Part shown: piece by piece, positions 23,637 through 33,849 of the stretch
How the letters are laid out: each line of letters opens with the position of its first letter
How positions within the stretch are numbered: the first letter of the stretch is position 1
Source of the DNA: Andrena cerasifolii
Taxonomy: Eukaryota > Arthropoda > Insecta > Hymenoptera > Andrenidae
Direction of reading: 5' to 3'
NCBI RefSeq assembly: GCF_050908995.1
Contig: NC_135119.1
Location: 9,300,001 to 9,364,000 of the forward strand
Length of the DNA stretch: 64,000 nucleotides
Notes under the pieces: generated by a model
The model's database searches: none
The model's input: only the letters and a program-made list of their open reading frames with translations
What the model was told of the DNA's origin: nothing
Position numbers and translations under genes: made by a program

Positions 23637-25331
23637 ATGCCATGCGATGGAAAAAATCCAAATTGTGACAAAAGACGAGAATTATTGGCGCAGCTAAAAT
23701 GTTTAATTGGGTCTATGGAAAGAAAGTAAGAACGTATTTAAATGAAATCATTGAAGGCAAACTTGTAAACTATTTGTTATAGGAAACCATGTGAATGGGA
23801 TGAGCCATTTTGTCCACCTCCTGTTGTTTGTCCTACTTCACCTTGCGATGATCTTCCATGTTGTGTGAGTATAACTGGTTTCTCATGATTCATAGATGAT
23901 GCACGTAGGAATTCAGATTTCTCTTTTTTTTTTCTTCATAGACATTATATATGTATATCAGACTGATGTTGTAGAAAATATATAGTGTAGTGTAAAGTAA
24001 TATAAATTTTAAAGTCAAGAAAAATTTAAGGAGAACGTCGGTTGCAAGTGTTACAGGTTTATGTATATAGTTTACTGTTTATTTTGGAAATACTTATTAA
24101 GTAAACTGTCGTGAACCCGGGGAGGAACAAATCCAAAAATGTGTGTAAAGTAAAAAACACATCTTTATTCAAAGCTTACTAAAAACTACTTTTTGATTTC
24201 TCGTTCATGTGCGAGGAAAAACGTGGAGTAGTAAAATGCTATTGGTGGTTGCTCTTGCGAGGGTGAGGGAGTAGAAATTGGGATTGGTTATTGAGAGGGT
24301 GGAAGTGGTGTTACTGGAGAAAGTTTAGTTTCTGGGTAGGAGGTAATTATGGGTGGAAAAGGGCCTTGAGGCATATGTGCCTGAAATGGACTAAGGGTCC
24401 AAGTGAGTTATATTTCATATTTCAGGGTCCAGTAAAACGATGTAAAAGTTTTGATTTTCGAGCAAGTATTATATACAGATGTGAGTGTATCAAAAGAAAT
24501 GGTTTACAAGACAGATGCATGATGTGGGATTGTATGGGTAGACCAGAGTGCATGACGAAATTGTATCCTGTTTGTGGTCCCGGTCGCAATGCATTATTGA
24601 AGTTAACTGATTTAGGAGACACAGAAGTTGCCTTGAGGAAATATTACTGTGCTGATCAAGCAAGAGAAGCTGCTTTAGCTGCATATTGTAGATTAGTTTG
24701 TAGTAATCCTTGTCCAAGTAAACAGGTTTGCTGTTCAAGCGGATCTAATAACTCAAATTGTAATCCTTGTTGTGTTGAACCACCATGTTGTCCACCCTGC
24801 ATTACCTACTGTACTCCACCACCCCCTTGCATTTCTTACAATGTTTGTGCGCCATGTCCACCACCATGTCCTCCACCATGTATGCCATGTTGCCCACCAC
24901 CATGTCCTCCACCTTGTCCACCACCATGTCCTCCACCTTGTCCACCACCATGTCCTCCACCTTGTCCACCACCATGTATGCCATGTTGCCCACCACCATG
25001 TATGCCATGCTGCCCACCACCATGTCCTCCACCATGCCCACCACCATGCCCACCACCATGTCCTCCACCATGTATGCCATGCTGCCCACCACCATGTCCT
25101 CCACCATGCCCACCACCATGTATGCCATGCTGCCCACCACCATGCCCACCACCATGTCCACCACCATGTATGCCATGTTGTCCACCACCCTGTATGCCAG
25201 TGTGTGCACCACTTTGTCCTCCACCATGTATGCCATGTTGCTCACCACCTTGCCCACCATGTTGTGTACCACCATGTCCATCACTATGTGTACCGTGTTG
25301 TCCACCACCTTATGTATTCAATTGTTTATGA
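23637..25331 (+). CDS. Cysteine-rich protein with long CPPPC/MPCC repeat tail, 358 aa
   Basis: Exons: 23637-23725 (phase 2 out), 23783-23864 (phase 0 out), 24426-25331. Exon 1 begins MPCDGKNPNC and contains ELLAQLKCLIGSMERK; exon 2 is CPPPVVCPTSPC-like. Exon 3 opens with a six-cysteine domain, C-x-C-x9-C-x4-C-x5-C-x7-C (from YRCECIKRNGLQDRC to YPVCGPGR), then an Ala/Leu-rich helix (REAALAAYCRLVC). After that come about 190 residues dominated by CPPPC and MPCC steps, ending YVFNCL. The six-Cys domain, both intron positions and both phases are shared with the minus-strand gene at 28091-29388. No signal peptide is seen, so it is likely intracellular. I do not recognise a named family. An in-frame extension upstream of 24426 exists but is bypassed by the acceptor TATTTCAG. 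A sperm or cuticle structural role is only a guess. Confidence 0.8.
24845..25315 (+). repeat. Coding tandem repeats for CPPPC/MPCC units
   Basis: A 12-bp step (CCACCACCATGT and variants with TCCTCCACC) and a compound unit CCATGTATGCCATGCTGC repeat through the tail of the Cys-rich gene. Alternate TGT/TGC and CCA/CCT codons show the copies have partly drifted while the protein pattern stayed. The region is long enough for copy-number change. Confidence 0.9.
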
Positions 25332-27790
25332 CCAAGTTAATTTTGTATACCTATATATTGTTTTTGCCTCCTATCTTATGTTCTCTTGTACCCTTTCTCC
25401 GTGTAATCTTTGTTGTCCATTACTACATATCTCAACCCATTAACTCTGTGTATTTCATGACTTGAATTTACTCTTCTGGATAAAATAGACACATCACAAT
25501 CTTTGCTTGGCAAATTACTATATAAAAATCTTAAATGCATTTTGTAATATTTACATGCGTTTTGCCCTTTTTTTGTTCACATAGGAATACATTAATGCAA
25601 CTAATATATGTTATCAGAGTACCAATAAAATGTAAAAGACATGATAGAATGTGTCATTTTCTCAATATAAGTAGAACATATGTAATGGAAAATACGAGCA
25701 AATAATTAAGACTTATTAAGGGGACTAGGCAGTCAAACTGTTTGAAGATCAAGTATTTTTTTGCGAATTTATTATAAGGAGATAAATACAAATTGTGACT
25801 ACTACTTTTGGGTGCTTTTTATTAATACTATAAGTAGTATAAAAAAAGTGCCTAACTGTAGATTAACTGAAAACATAAATTTTTAATAACATACATGTAC
25901 TAGTTTTTTAGCCTGTCTTCGTCAGGCATTACTATCCTACATAAGACGCCTAAGGTAAACACAATTTTTGTTGGAAACTTCTCTAGAAACAATTTTCCCT
26001 GCGAAATACTAAATTTGGTGATTATTTACTTTAGGGATTCCTCACCGATTTTAATCAAATTGAGGTATGAGCCGTTTATTTTGAAAGTGGCGTAAGTCCA
26101 TTTTCCAAAAAAATCGAGTTAACTATAAAACGAAAATATGCTGGTTAATGAAGTGATGAAAAAGTTTATTTTGAAAGTGGTGTAAGTCCCATTGTGAGAG
26201 TTTCAAATAGATATGGAAAATATGGTGCAATAAAATTTGTTGAGATCACAGCTTTATGTTTAATTATCAAGGTAGCAGTTTAATTATCAATGTGCAATAA
26301 AGTTGTTATAAACAATTTAATCTCAAATTTCACTTTCGATCCGCTGACGGATTCATACGGGTCTCCGGATATGCCCTTGTAATATTCAGCAATTTGTTAA
26401 TAATTTGTTTATAACAAATTAATTGCATATTACAAAGTAAATGTATGCGGGACATAAAGCAGTCACAACTAAAACTACAGCAAACAGATAAAATGCACGA
26501 AAAATGTATTGGAATATGCGACTTGGATGAAAAAAGATCGATCGATTAAAAAGTCAACTGCTAAGTTTCTTTTCTTTAATTATTGCCACTTTCACATATG
26601 TTTTCTGTAAAAGGAACCAACAATAGCTTATCGGATTTTAATAATATAGATTTGGGTTTACGGTATCGATGTGATTTTCGTCTTTTCGAGGACTGGTTAT
26701 CATACGTACTCCAACTCGACCTTTCGAAATTAACCGTTTATAAACAGAACAAATTTCGGATTTTAAATTCAATTATCAGCACCTCTCTGCTCTTCAATAG
26801 CGATTGCCGTGTCGTGAACTCAGCACAAAGGGACGATTGCCGCGACGGGCTCTTTCCAAATTTATACAGAGTTCGCAAAGTGGGCGTTCAAAAATGTACC
26901 AGTGGATGCTGCGGATAATGTTGAACCAAAAATGTGATATGATTACAGAGTCGCAACTCGATAGATTTTCAAAGCATATTGCTAAATACGTACTTACCTT
27001 CAAGGGGTCTGTGTTTGTACATCCGTAAACAGTCCCCAGCACAGAACAGTTGTTCTCAAAGGCGTAGCTTGCTCGTTCTTGAATGCTCTCTGCTCCTGCT
27101 CACCAGAAGATGCTCCTCCGACCCTCCAGGAACGAATGAGTTGATCGAGCTTGACCTAAAAGAATAAGTCTGGCGTCCATAGTCATTTATTCACTAGTCG
27201 AAATTTCAATTTTTATATTTTTCATTACCTTTTCATAAGAATCTTACCAATGAATTCCTGACTTTTTTCGAATGAAAATTACTCGAAATATGACATCATT
27301 CAGATTATTTTTACAGGCGATAACTCTTTGTCCTCGGATGTTGGGGCCCTGGTGTGATGGTTGTCTGGCCTATGTAAATAAAATATCTTGGGAGGAGGGG
27401 GGGATGATTCTTGAGCCCTCAATTGGGCAGAGAAATTTGGCTTTTAACAGAGGAATACTGCATACCTATTATAGAACTAACATCAGAACCGATATGTTCA
27501 GAAGTGTCCGTTCTTTGTAACAGTTTCGCAAAGAACTTTTACATAACAGTGTGAAACAGTTATTTCTAGAAGAATTTCAATTCTTGTTGAGTATATCACT
27601 GACACTCTAAGGAAGGGTATTTCATCTTCTTTTCAAAGATAGGCCCATGTTTATTTTCGCTTCATGCCTTATGGGCTTGGACTTCTTTTCGGTTTCTTAG
27701 AGCCCCTAGTGTGGTACATCACACGAGATCATCAAGTATCTATACAGTGTACATTTAATAGAAAAAGTAAGGAGAATATGTACCTTATGT
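25332..27790. other. Spacer with no gene recognised
   Basis: Apart from AATAAA at 25624-25629, a possible end of the Cys-rich transcript, nothing coding is supported. Several frames of 60-110 codons between 26580 and 27520 overlap each other on both strands and match nothing I know. A repeat related to 18240 and 61440 lies at about 26030-26110. Confidence 0.5.
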
Positions 27791-27792
27791 AA

Positions 27793-28030
27793 TATACCCT
27801 GATAATCATCTGTCTCCAGTCTGATATCAGATTGGTAGCAGGGTCGGCATGAGAGCGCAGAGTCTGACGTCAGAACCGTAGCAGACGGCAGAATCTGCTG
27901 CCGATCTGCTGCCGATCTGACATCAGGCACTCACATCAGGTTCTGCACCTCAGAATGCAGCCATCTGCGGACACAGACGACTACGGTTCTGATATCAGAT
28001 TCTGCTGCCCAGATCTGGCTATCAGGGTAT
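27793..28030. mobile_element. Miniature element with 5-bp target duplication (238 bp)
   Basis: Ends ATACCCTGATA and TATCAGGGTAT are perfect inverted repeats flanked on both sides by GTAAT, which suggests a target duplication. The interior is made of repeated CTGATATCAGATT and CTGCTGCCGATCTG motifs. It lies 60 bp beyond the stop of the minus-strand Cys-rich gene. Confidence 0.75.
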
Positions 28031-28090
28031 GTAATAGTATTATTGAGTATGTCTGTACTAAACACAGTGGTCTCCAATATTATTTGAATT

Positions 28091-29388
28091 TTATTCTGCT
28101 GGATATTGTTGTGGGTGTCGAAGTCGTAAATATCTTGCGGGTGGACAAACGGGCCATGGTTTACAGAGACAATCAGGTTGTCCTTGACATTGGGTCAACG
28201 GACAATCATCTTGAAGGCCATCTCTGTGCACACAATAGCATCTCGTATACAAAATCCCAGATCTCATTTCAGGAAATTTCAATTCAGGTGCACACTAAAA
28301 TAAGAATTAAGGTTTAATCGGTGGTTTTTTGCATCTTCTTATACTTAGTGTATGGTAATAGAAATATAACGTATAAGTAACGTTCTGAGTCGAAATTTAA
28401 AGAATGGACAAAGTTATAAGAGTGTGAGGAAAATGGTACACAGTGGGCCAATTATGGAATATATAAATTGAATACCTACGTAGCTTGTTTTAAATGACAC
28501 TTAAATTTATTAAGTTGATTTTTAAGTTTATTAGAATTACCATTGGACTTGGATCTGCACACTTATTGGTTGAACACTCCAGCTCTAATATTCTCATTGG
28601 TGGAAGTCTCGTTGTTGGATTTCGTTGATTCTGTTTTATCATATCCATGTTATGATAACTATTGTATAAAACAATTAATACATTTGCTGATACCGTAATA
28701 AAATGACCGAAACTATAAAAAAAACTTATAAAATAGATTGATCTGAGAAGAGGTGGTAATAACAAACTACATTTGGCATCTATCCGCAACAGTAGTATTA
28801 TAACTCATTGCAACGCTCGACGAATAAAAGAATTAACTTTATTCGTCGAATAAATTATTGGCACCAAAGTATACAATTTCTATGAAATTTTCCATTTTTT
28901 CTGAAAATTTTTATTTGTTGCCGATTTACTTTTAACCGCTAAATAATGGGTATAATGATGATTACCTATGCTAAAAATATGTTTGCAAAACTAAGCATAA
29001 TCGGGCATATGCGTATACCAACTTTTCCTATTATTCTGTTGAGTAGAACCGATCCTGAAATACTGTCCCACACATTTATAAACACCCTGTATATGTATGT
29101 ATGTATATATATATACACATGATTTTCGAGAAATTGAAAAAATGGTTTGCAGCAAACACGTATAAAAGTCTTTATGTATAGCGTGAGATTAGTATTTATT
29201 CTAGGAAAATATATGTTCTAATAATACTTCTACAGCTATTTTTAATAACTATTTTACGTTGAACGTCATACAACTACCTAACCAATTAATATCAGATGAA
29301 CTTCTTGAACTAACCATTCTAATGCTGTTACAGCTGCTTTTAATTCGCAAATTATATCTGCTGGGTTAGTGAGTTGTATTGTAGCCAT
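28091..29388 (-). CDS. Cysteine-rich protein, paralogue of the 23637 gene, 131 aa
   Basis: Exons in transcript order: 29388-29315, 28658-28541, 28294-28091; GT-AG borders, phases 2 and 0, the same as the plus-strand gene 4 kb away. Exon 1 begins MATIQLTNPADIICELKAAV, exon 2 has MRILELECSTNKCADPSP, and exon 3 carries the domain from TRCYCVHRDGLQDDC to WPVCPPAR. All six cysteines of C-x-C-x9-C-x4-C-x5-C-x7-C align without gaps with the paralogue. The CPPPC tail is absent; the protein ends soon after the domain (HPQQYPAE). AATAAA overlaps the stop codon (GAATAAAA). Exon 1 is short and would be missed by a simple frame scan; it rests on splice sites, phase and its parallel with the other gene. 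Function unknown. Confidence 0.72.
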
Positions 29389-29839
29389 TTTAATCTATTA
29401 ATTTTTCTATTTATGGTAATGAAATACTTGTTAATTTTGAGGTGACATAATGTAAAAAATGTTAAGTTACAAAAACATTGTGAAAGTAACTGGTGTATTT
29501 TGTTTTATTTGTATAGTATTTTTCTTTTTAAGTTTTTATAAAATCTATTTAAAATATAAACAATCGTAACGCCTGCAATGTTTATTTTAGTAAAATGTTG
29601 CATGTTTACGGGGGGGTAATAATAATATAGTTTGTTTATTACAATTGTAATTGTTTTTAATAACATTATTATATATCAAAATATTACAATTATTAAAAAC
29701 AGTGTTCTTTTACAAAGCACTTTACATTGTATATTATAAACAAATAGCTTATCTGACATAATTGTTAATATGTCGTATTTAGATAATAAAACTAAATTTA
29801 TTACTCTTCCTTTGGAGAAAGATTTAAGACTTCTAATAG

Positions 29840-30030
29840 TGTACAGATTGTCCCAAAAATGGTGGAGTTCCCTGAAGGAGGTGACTCGCGGGGTGATTTG
29901 AAACAACTTTTTCCTTTGCGAAAATGTTCTGCGAGGCTTCATTAACGAGATATTAACAACAACAAAAAAACTGGACCAATCTGAGCGCGAGTCTGACGGC
30001 TGAACTCTCGCGGTAGCGTGGCTACGCGCT
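29840..30030. repeat. Dispersed repeat related to the 7031-7668 foldback
   Basis: TGTCCCAAAAATGG, AGTTCCCTGAAGGAGG, the block around TTCTGCGAGGCTTCATTAACG and then CTCGCGGTAGCG parallel the order of motifs in the element at 7031-7668. A long minus-strand frame here (29676-30206) shows no recognisable protein and is not annotated as a gene. Confidence 0.5.
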
Positions 30031-30359
30031 GCGCTTGTATTACGAACAAATAAATCGGCATGCAACGAAGGAAATTGCGTGAATAGCAAATAAAAAAGGC
30101 GTAACACTTCACCTGCCACTTGAAAATCTGTATCACTAAAGTAAGTTACTGCACTGCTCCTGGTTATCGATGGATGCGGATAGTGCACAGGTATACGAAT
30201 ACCCACTGCGCTTGGATTAGGTCGTATACCTATGTGACGTCACGTGTTCCGTACGCGTAGGGAATTACCTGGCAACTCTTATGTGAACGACCGAGAAGGC
30301 AGATGGCAACGACAAACCCTAAATTACGGTGCCTTCTCATTCGGTCTCAGTCTCTCTTA

Positions 30360-30650
30360 TAGTAGAGCGTCATTATCCGAATTGCTTGGGACCGAGGTGG
30401 TTCGGAAATCCAAATTATTCGGATAATCGAACAGTTCGAAGAATGAAGCACGCATGAAGGATTTACACCTATAAAGTTACTTATTAAATACAAGAGTGCT
30501 ACTGCTGTAATTTCAAATGTGGTAATGTATATTAAGCGAAAAATCAATGAATCAATCGTTACCGCTACACTGGTTCCAAGAAGTGGTGGGATTAGCGATG
30601 ATGCAGCACTGCTTTGGATAATCGAGGTTCGGATAATTGAGACTCTACTG
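30360..30650. mobile_element. pogo/Tigger-like miniature element
   Basis: Left end TAGTAGAGCGTCATTATCCGA and right end TTCGGATAATTGAGACTCTACTG are imperfect inverted repeats. Internal motifs such as CGGATAATCGAA resemble pogo-family derived miniature elements. No transposase remains. The TA target duplication is not clear on the right. Confidence 0.6.
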
Positions 30651-31023
30651 CACTCGTCACGGAAACTACAAATAAAGTAGCGGGGATAGCAGATTTTGAG
30701 GGAAATCCTCACATGGTGTGCACAAGTCGTATAGTATTATGTATAGCTATGGTTGTCAGAAGTGGAGACTAACAGGGACGAGTTATGACTCTTTTAAATA
30801 AAAGAAGCGAAATCTTTGTTTCAAAGATCGCGCATTAGAACGAGGGCACATGTTTATATGAACTTTTTTCATTGTATGCCCCCGTCCACCGCTGATGTGA
30901 CTCTGGCATGTTAAGAAATACCTAAAATATCGCTCCAATTATCTCAAATGCACGATGGAGAGTGGACCAAATTGTACATTATTGAATAAAACAACATACA
31001 GTAATATATAATAGCGAAATAAG

Positions 31024-31029
31024 TTTATT
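31024..31029 (-). terminator. Poly(A) signal of HAX1
   Basis: AATAAA on the minus strand, 110 nt after the HAX1 stop codon at 31139-31141. Confidence 0.5.
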
Positions 31030-31138
31030 ACATACTGTATATGTATTACACAGATTCAATTTGACTTTCTTCGAAATGAAACCATCTATTATCTATTAAT
31101 AAATTTTACCTATAAGAAAACATTGATATCCACTTCGA

Positions 31139-33187
31139 CTATAATTTTGGATCTGGTTTAAAAAATTTTTCCCATGGAAAATAATTCAAGTGTGAATTAT
31201 AAGAACTACTGTTGTTATTTGATGGTAACCAGGTATTTCCTTTTATTTCACCTGAAATCCATGTAATAATAAACATATACTAGATTCGGAAGCGCCTAAC
31301 TCAAGCCATTTCTGACGCACCACCGCACCGGGTAGTGAGTGGGTAGTTCGAGCCGCTTCGGAATCACCACCTCACCGTGCAGTGCCGTGGTGCGACAATT
31401 CGAGGTTATGTGCCATGCGAGTCTGATTGGTCGATTCCCAACGAATCTTTAGTCTTACCAAAATCAACCAATCAGAATCGCATGACACATAATCTCGAAT
31501 CGTCGCACCACGGCACTGCACGGTGAGGTGGTGATTCAGAAGCGGCTGGAACTACCCACTCACTACCCGGTGAGGTGGTGCGTCAGAAACGGCTTGAGTT
31601 GGCGAGGTACTGCAATGCACGGTTGTGCATGAAGGTGGTGCGTAGGCGTCCGTAACTAGACGATACGAAGTTATAATCTTAATTTACTTACTTTCATCAA
31701 TATTAACGAATTCCTCTGTTTTAGTTTCTAGCCCATTCTTATCTCTGTTTGTGGTAACAGTATGTATTTTGTCACCAATTTGTTGAGATACAGTTACTTT
31801 CTCATTTCCTTCACTGTCTCTAAATACTTGTTTTTGTTCTATTGTTCCATCAGATCTACGGACATATTCCTTTCTTATGGATTTCCCAATCATGCGTGGC
31901 TGTGGTACAAACACTTCTGATGATTTCGGTTTACTATATTCATCCCATACGTTAGAAAAATTATCTGCAGTAACCCTGTTTAAGAGACCAAAGATTGTTT
32001 GCATTAGTTTTAGACATTGTGCTCAATAACCTTTTCCCTCAAATAAAGTAATTGTATACTATTTCAATACTAACTTTCCATCTAAGTCTGTATCCACTTT
32101 TGCCTTCGTTTCACCGTTATTTGATTTTAACATTTTGTCACGCAAATTTTCATCCTGTAGAGATGGAAATGGAGGTACATTTGCAAACGTATTATGACCT
32201 AAACATGTAATAAATGTACTCTTAGATTTAACCATACATATAGAATGAGTGTAAGTATTCATACAGTGACTAATTTTGGCAAAAACCATGTATAATTTCG
32301 TTTACTGTTTTCGTTAATAAATTCTCATAAAACAAGTAATATTTACATATTTCAAGAAACATTTGAAATAAATTTTGTGAGTACCTGTACAGTTCTAGTT
32401 TTACAAAAGAAATTATGAGCTTTGATCAGGTATTGAAAACAATTACAATATCAATTCTGATTTTTGAAATTGTTATGAAGACATCACGTACACACATAAA
32501 TTCCTGTGACAATTCTAATTAGCTTGTGAACACCTTTGATACTTTTTAGATGGATGGCAGTTTGATTGCATGATTGTTTTAACTCTTAGGTTTTTGTTGA
32601 CATTAGACAATGTACAAATACTTTTTATACCCACTGTGCATCTATAGATAAAAATATACCGTCATTGTTAAATCCAAAAGCAAAGTTTTTTAATATATCA
32701 TCGATCTGAGATTCAAAGTATTTGGTTATTTCTAATGGATCACTGAAAATGTGAAATTGCATATTTCCTCTGGAACGCCTATATTTAACAATATACAAAT
32801 TACCAAATTACTGAAAATGACAATGCATATGAAAGGTCTGCGAGTTATATTTCTTGTATTGTATAACATGAGATATACATCACCTAAAGTCATCAATATC
32901 ATCATCTTCGTCATTTTGCCAGATTGGATTTCTAAAATTGTATCTGTCATAATCGTCTTGATAATCGGAGAACCTGCGATATTTTACGAAGTCAATTTCA
33001 AATAATATGTACAAGGGTATGACACAATGAGTAAGAAGGAGACAAGCGTAGACTGTCAAAATAACATTGTCACATGATACGTGTATTTTTACTAAATAAA
33101 AATTCTGACGAATATTTACCCTCTGTTTCTGGGTTCTTCTGAATTTCGTCCAGTAAATATGTCACGAATGAAATTCCAGAATGGCAT
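31139..33187 (-). CDS. HAX1: HAX1 homologue, complete, 6 exons, 253 aa
   Basis: HAX1 is a mitochondrial/cytoplasmic anti-apoptotic protein that supports protease-chaperone function. Exons in transcript order: 33187-33120, 32973-32884, 32742-32660, 32198-32075, 31975-31692, 31251-31139; GT-AG and in phase. It starts MPFWNFIRDIFTGR, parallel to the family N-terminus. An acidic stretch follows (WQNDEDDDIDDF), then LRDKMLK, a counterpart of the family LRDSMLK. The conserved C-terminal block is VRRSDGTIEQKQVFRDSEGN with KSIRKEY before it. The end (YFPWEKFFKP) parallels the terminal aromatic segment of the family. No frameshift. Intron 5 contains a 380-bp foldback element. Identification rests on the C-terminal block and is good; sequence is diverged elsewhere, as is usual for this largely disordered protein. 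Confidence 0.88.
31279..31664. mobile_element. Foldback element in HAX1 intron 5
   Basis: The long arms pair: AACTCAAGCCATTTCTGACG on the left is inverted to CGTCAGAAACGGCTTGAGTT at 31581-31600, and CACCTCACCGTGCAGTGCCG pairs with CGGCACTGCACGGTGAGGTG. Outer blocks (CTAGATTCGGAAGCGCC and AGGCGTCCGTAACTAG) extend the pairing. The central loop is short, so the transcript of this intron could form a near-perfect hairpin of about 150 bp. Confidence 0.85.
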
Positions 33188-33849
33188 TTTTACGCCCCCA
33201 AATAATGCTTCCTGACAAGAAGTACAAAATTACGTCATATTTTCGTAAATTCACGAACTATATACTACGCTACTTTGAAGCAATCGTATGTACTATTCAG
33301 GGTTAGGATCGATTAATCTCCAATGGTGGAGGGGGAAACACCTACAGGAGCGGTGGTAATGTGTGCATGAACTGACGCCAGCGCCACGCCAGCCAAGTGG
33401 CGCCAACGCGAAGCCAATGTGACGTCACATACTTGTGCATACGTCACTGCGATGAAATGTGGCGGTAATATTAAAAAATACTAGGTCCTTTACCTCCCTG
33501 TTTCTAATAAAATGAAGTATGTATAATATTGGTGGCATGTAAAAGAGTACAGAAAATAATAATGGAAATATTATGTATTTATGCACTAATAATGGTAAAT
33601 TGAAGGAATGTAGCCTGTTATAATATACTATACGTGTAAGGTGATAAAACATATTTTTGTATTTAATATATACAAAATATATATAAAGTATACAGAAATT
33701 ATGTTACAAAATATATACATAAAATATAAAACTTGAAGTACAAAACTTAATATTATAGGTAAAATATAATGTAATGTACATATAAACAGGAAAGGAACAT
33801 ATATACATATTAACAACTATAATATATACATTTATGAATAGAATATTTT
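33188..33849. other. Spacer between HAX1 and the transposase
   Basis: AT-rich with many ATATATAC-type runs at 33650-33840. No gene seen. It should hold the HAX1 promoter (near 33190-33450, where base composition is more GC-rich) and the 3' end of the transposase unit. Confidence 0.5.

Noticed and set aside
24772..25465. Long plus-strand frames of His/Val/Leu or Thr/Ser/Met repeats, and a minus-strand Met/Val repeat frame at 24802-25308
   Set aside because: They are alternative readings of the CPPPC repeat DNA. The Cys frame is the one joined by splice sites and shared with a paralogue.
26583..27520. Several overlapping frames of 60-111 codons on both strands
   Set aside because: They conflict with each other, match no family I know and lack a consistent splice structure.
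29676..30206. 176-codon minus-strand frame
   Set aside because: It overlaps a dispersed repeat related to 7031-7668 and shows no domain; the frame looks fortuitous.
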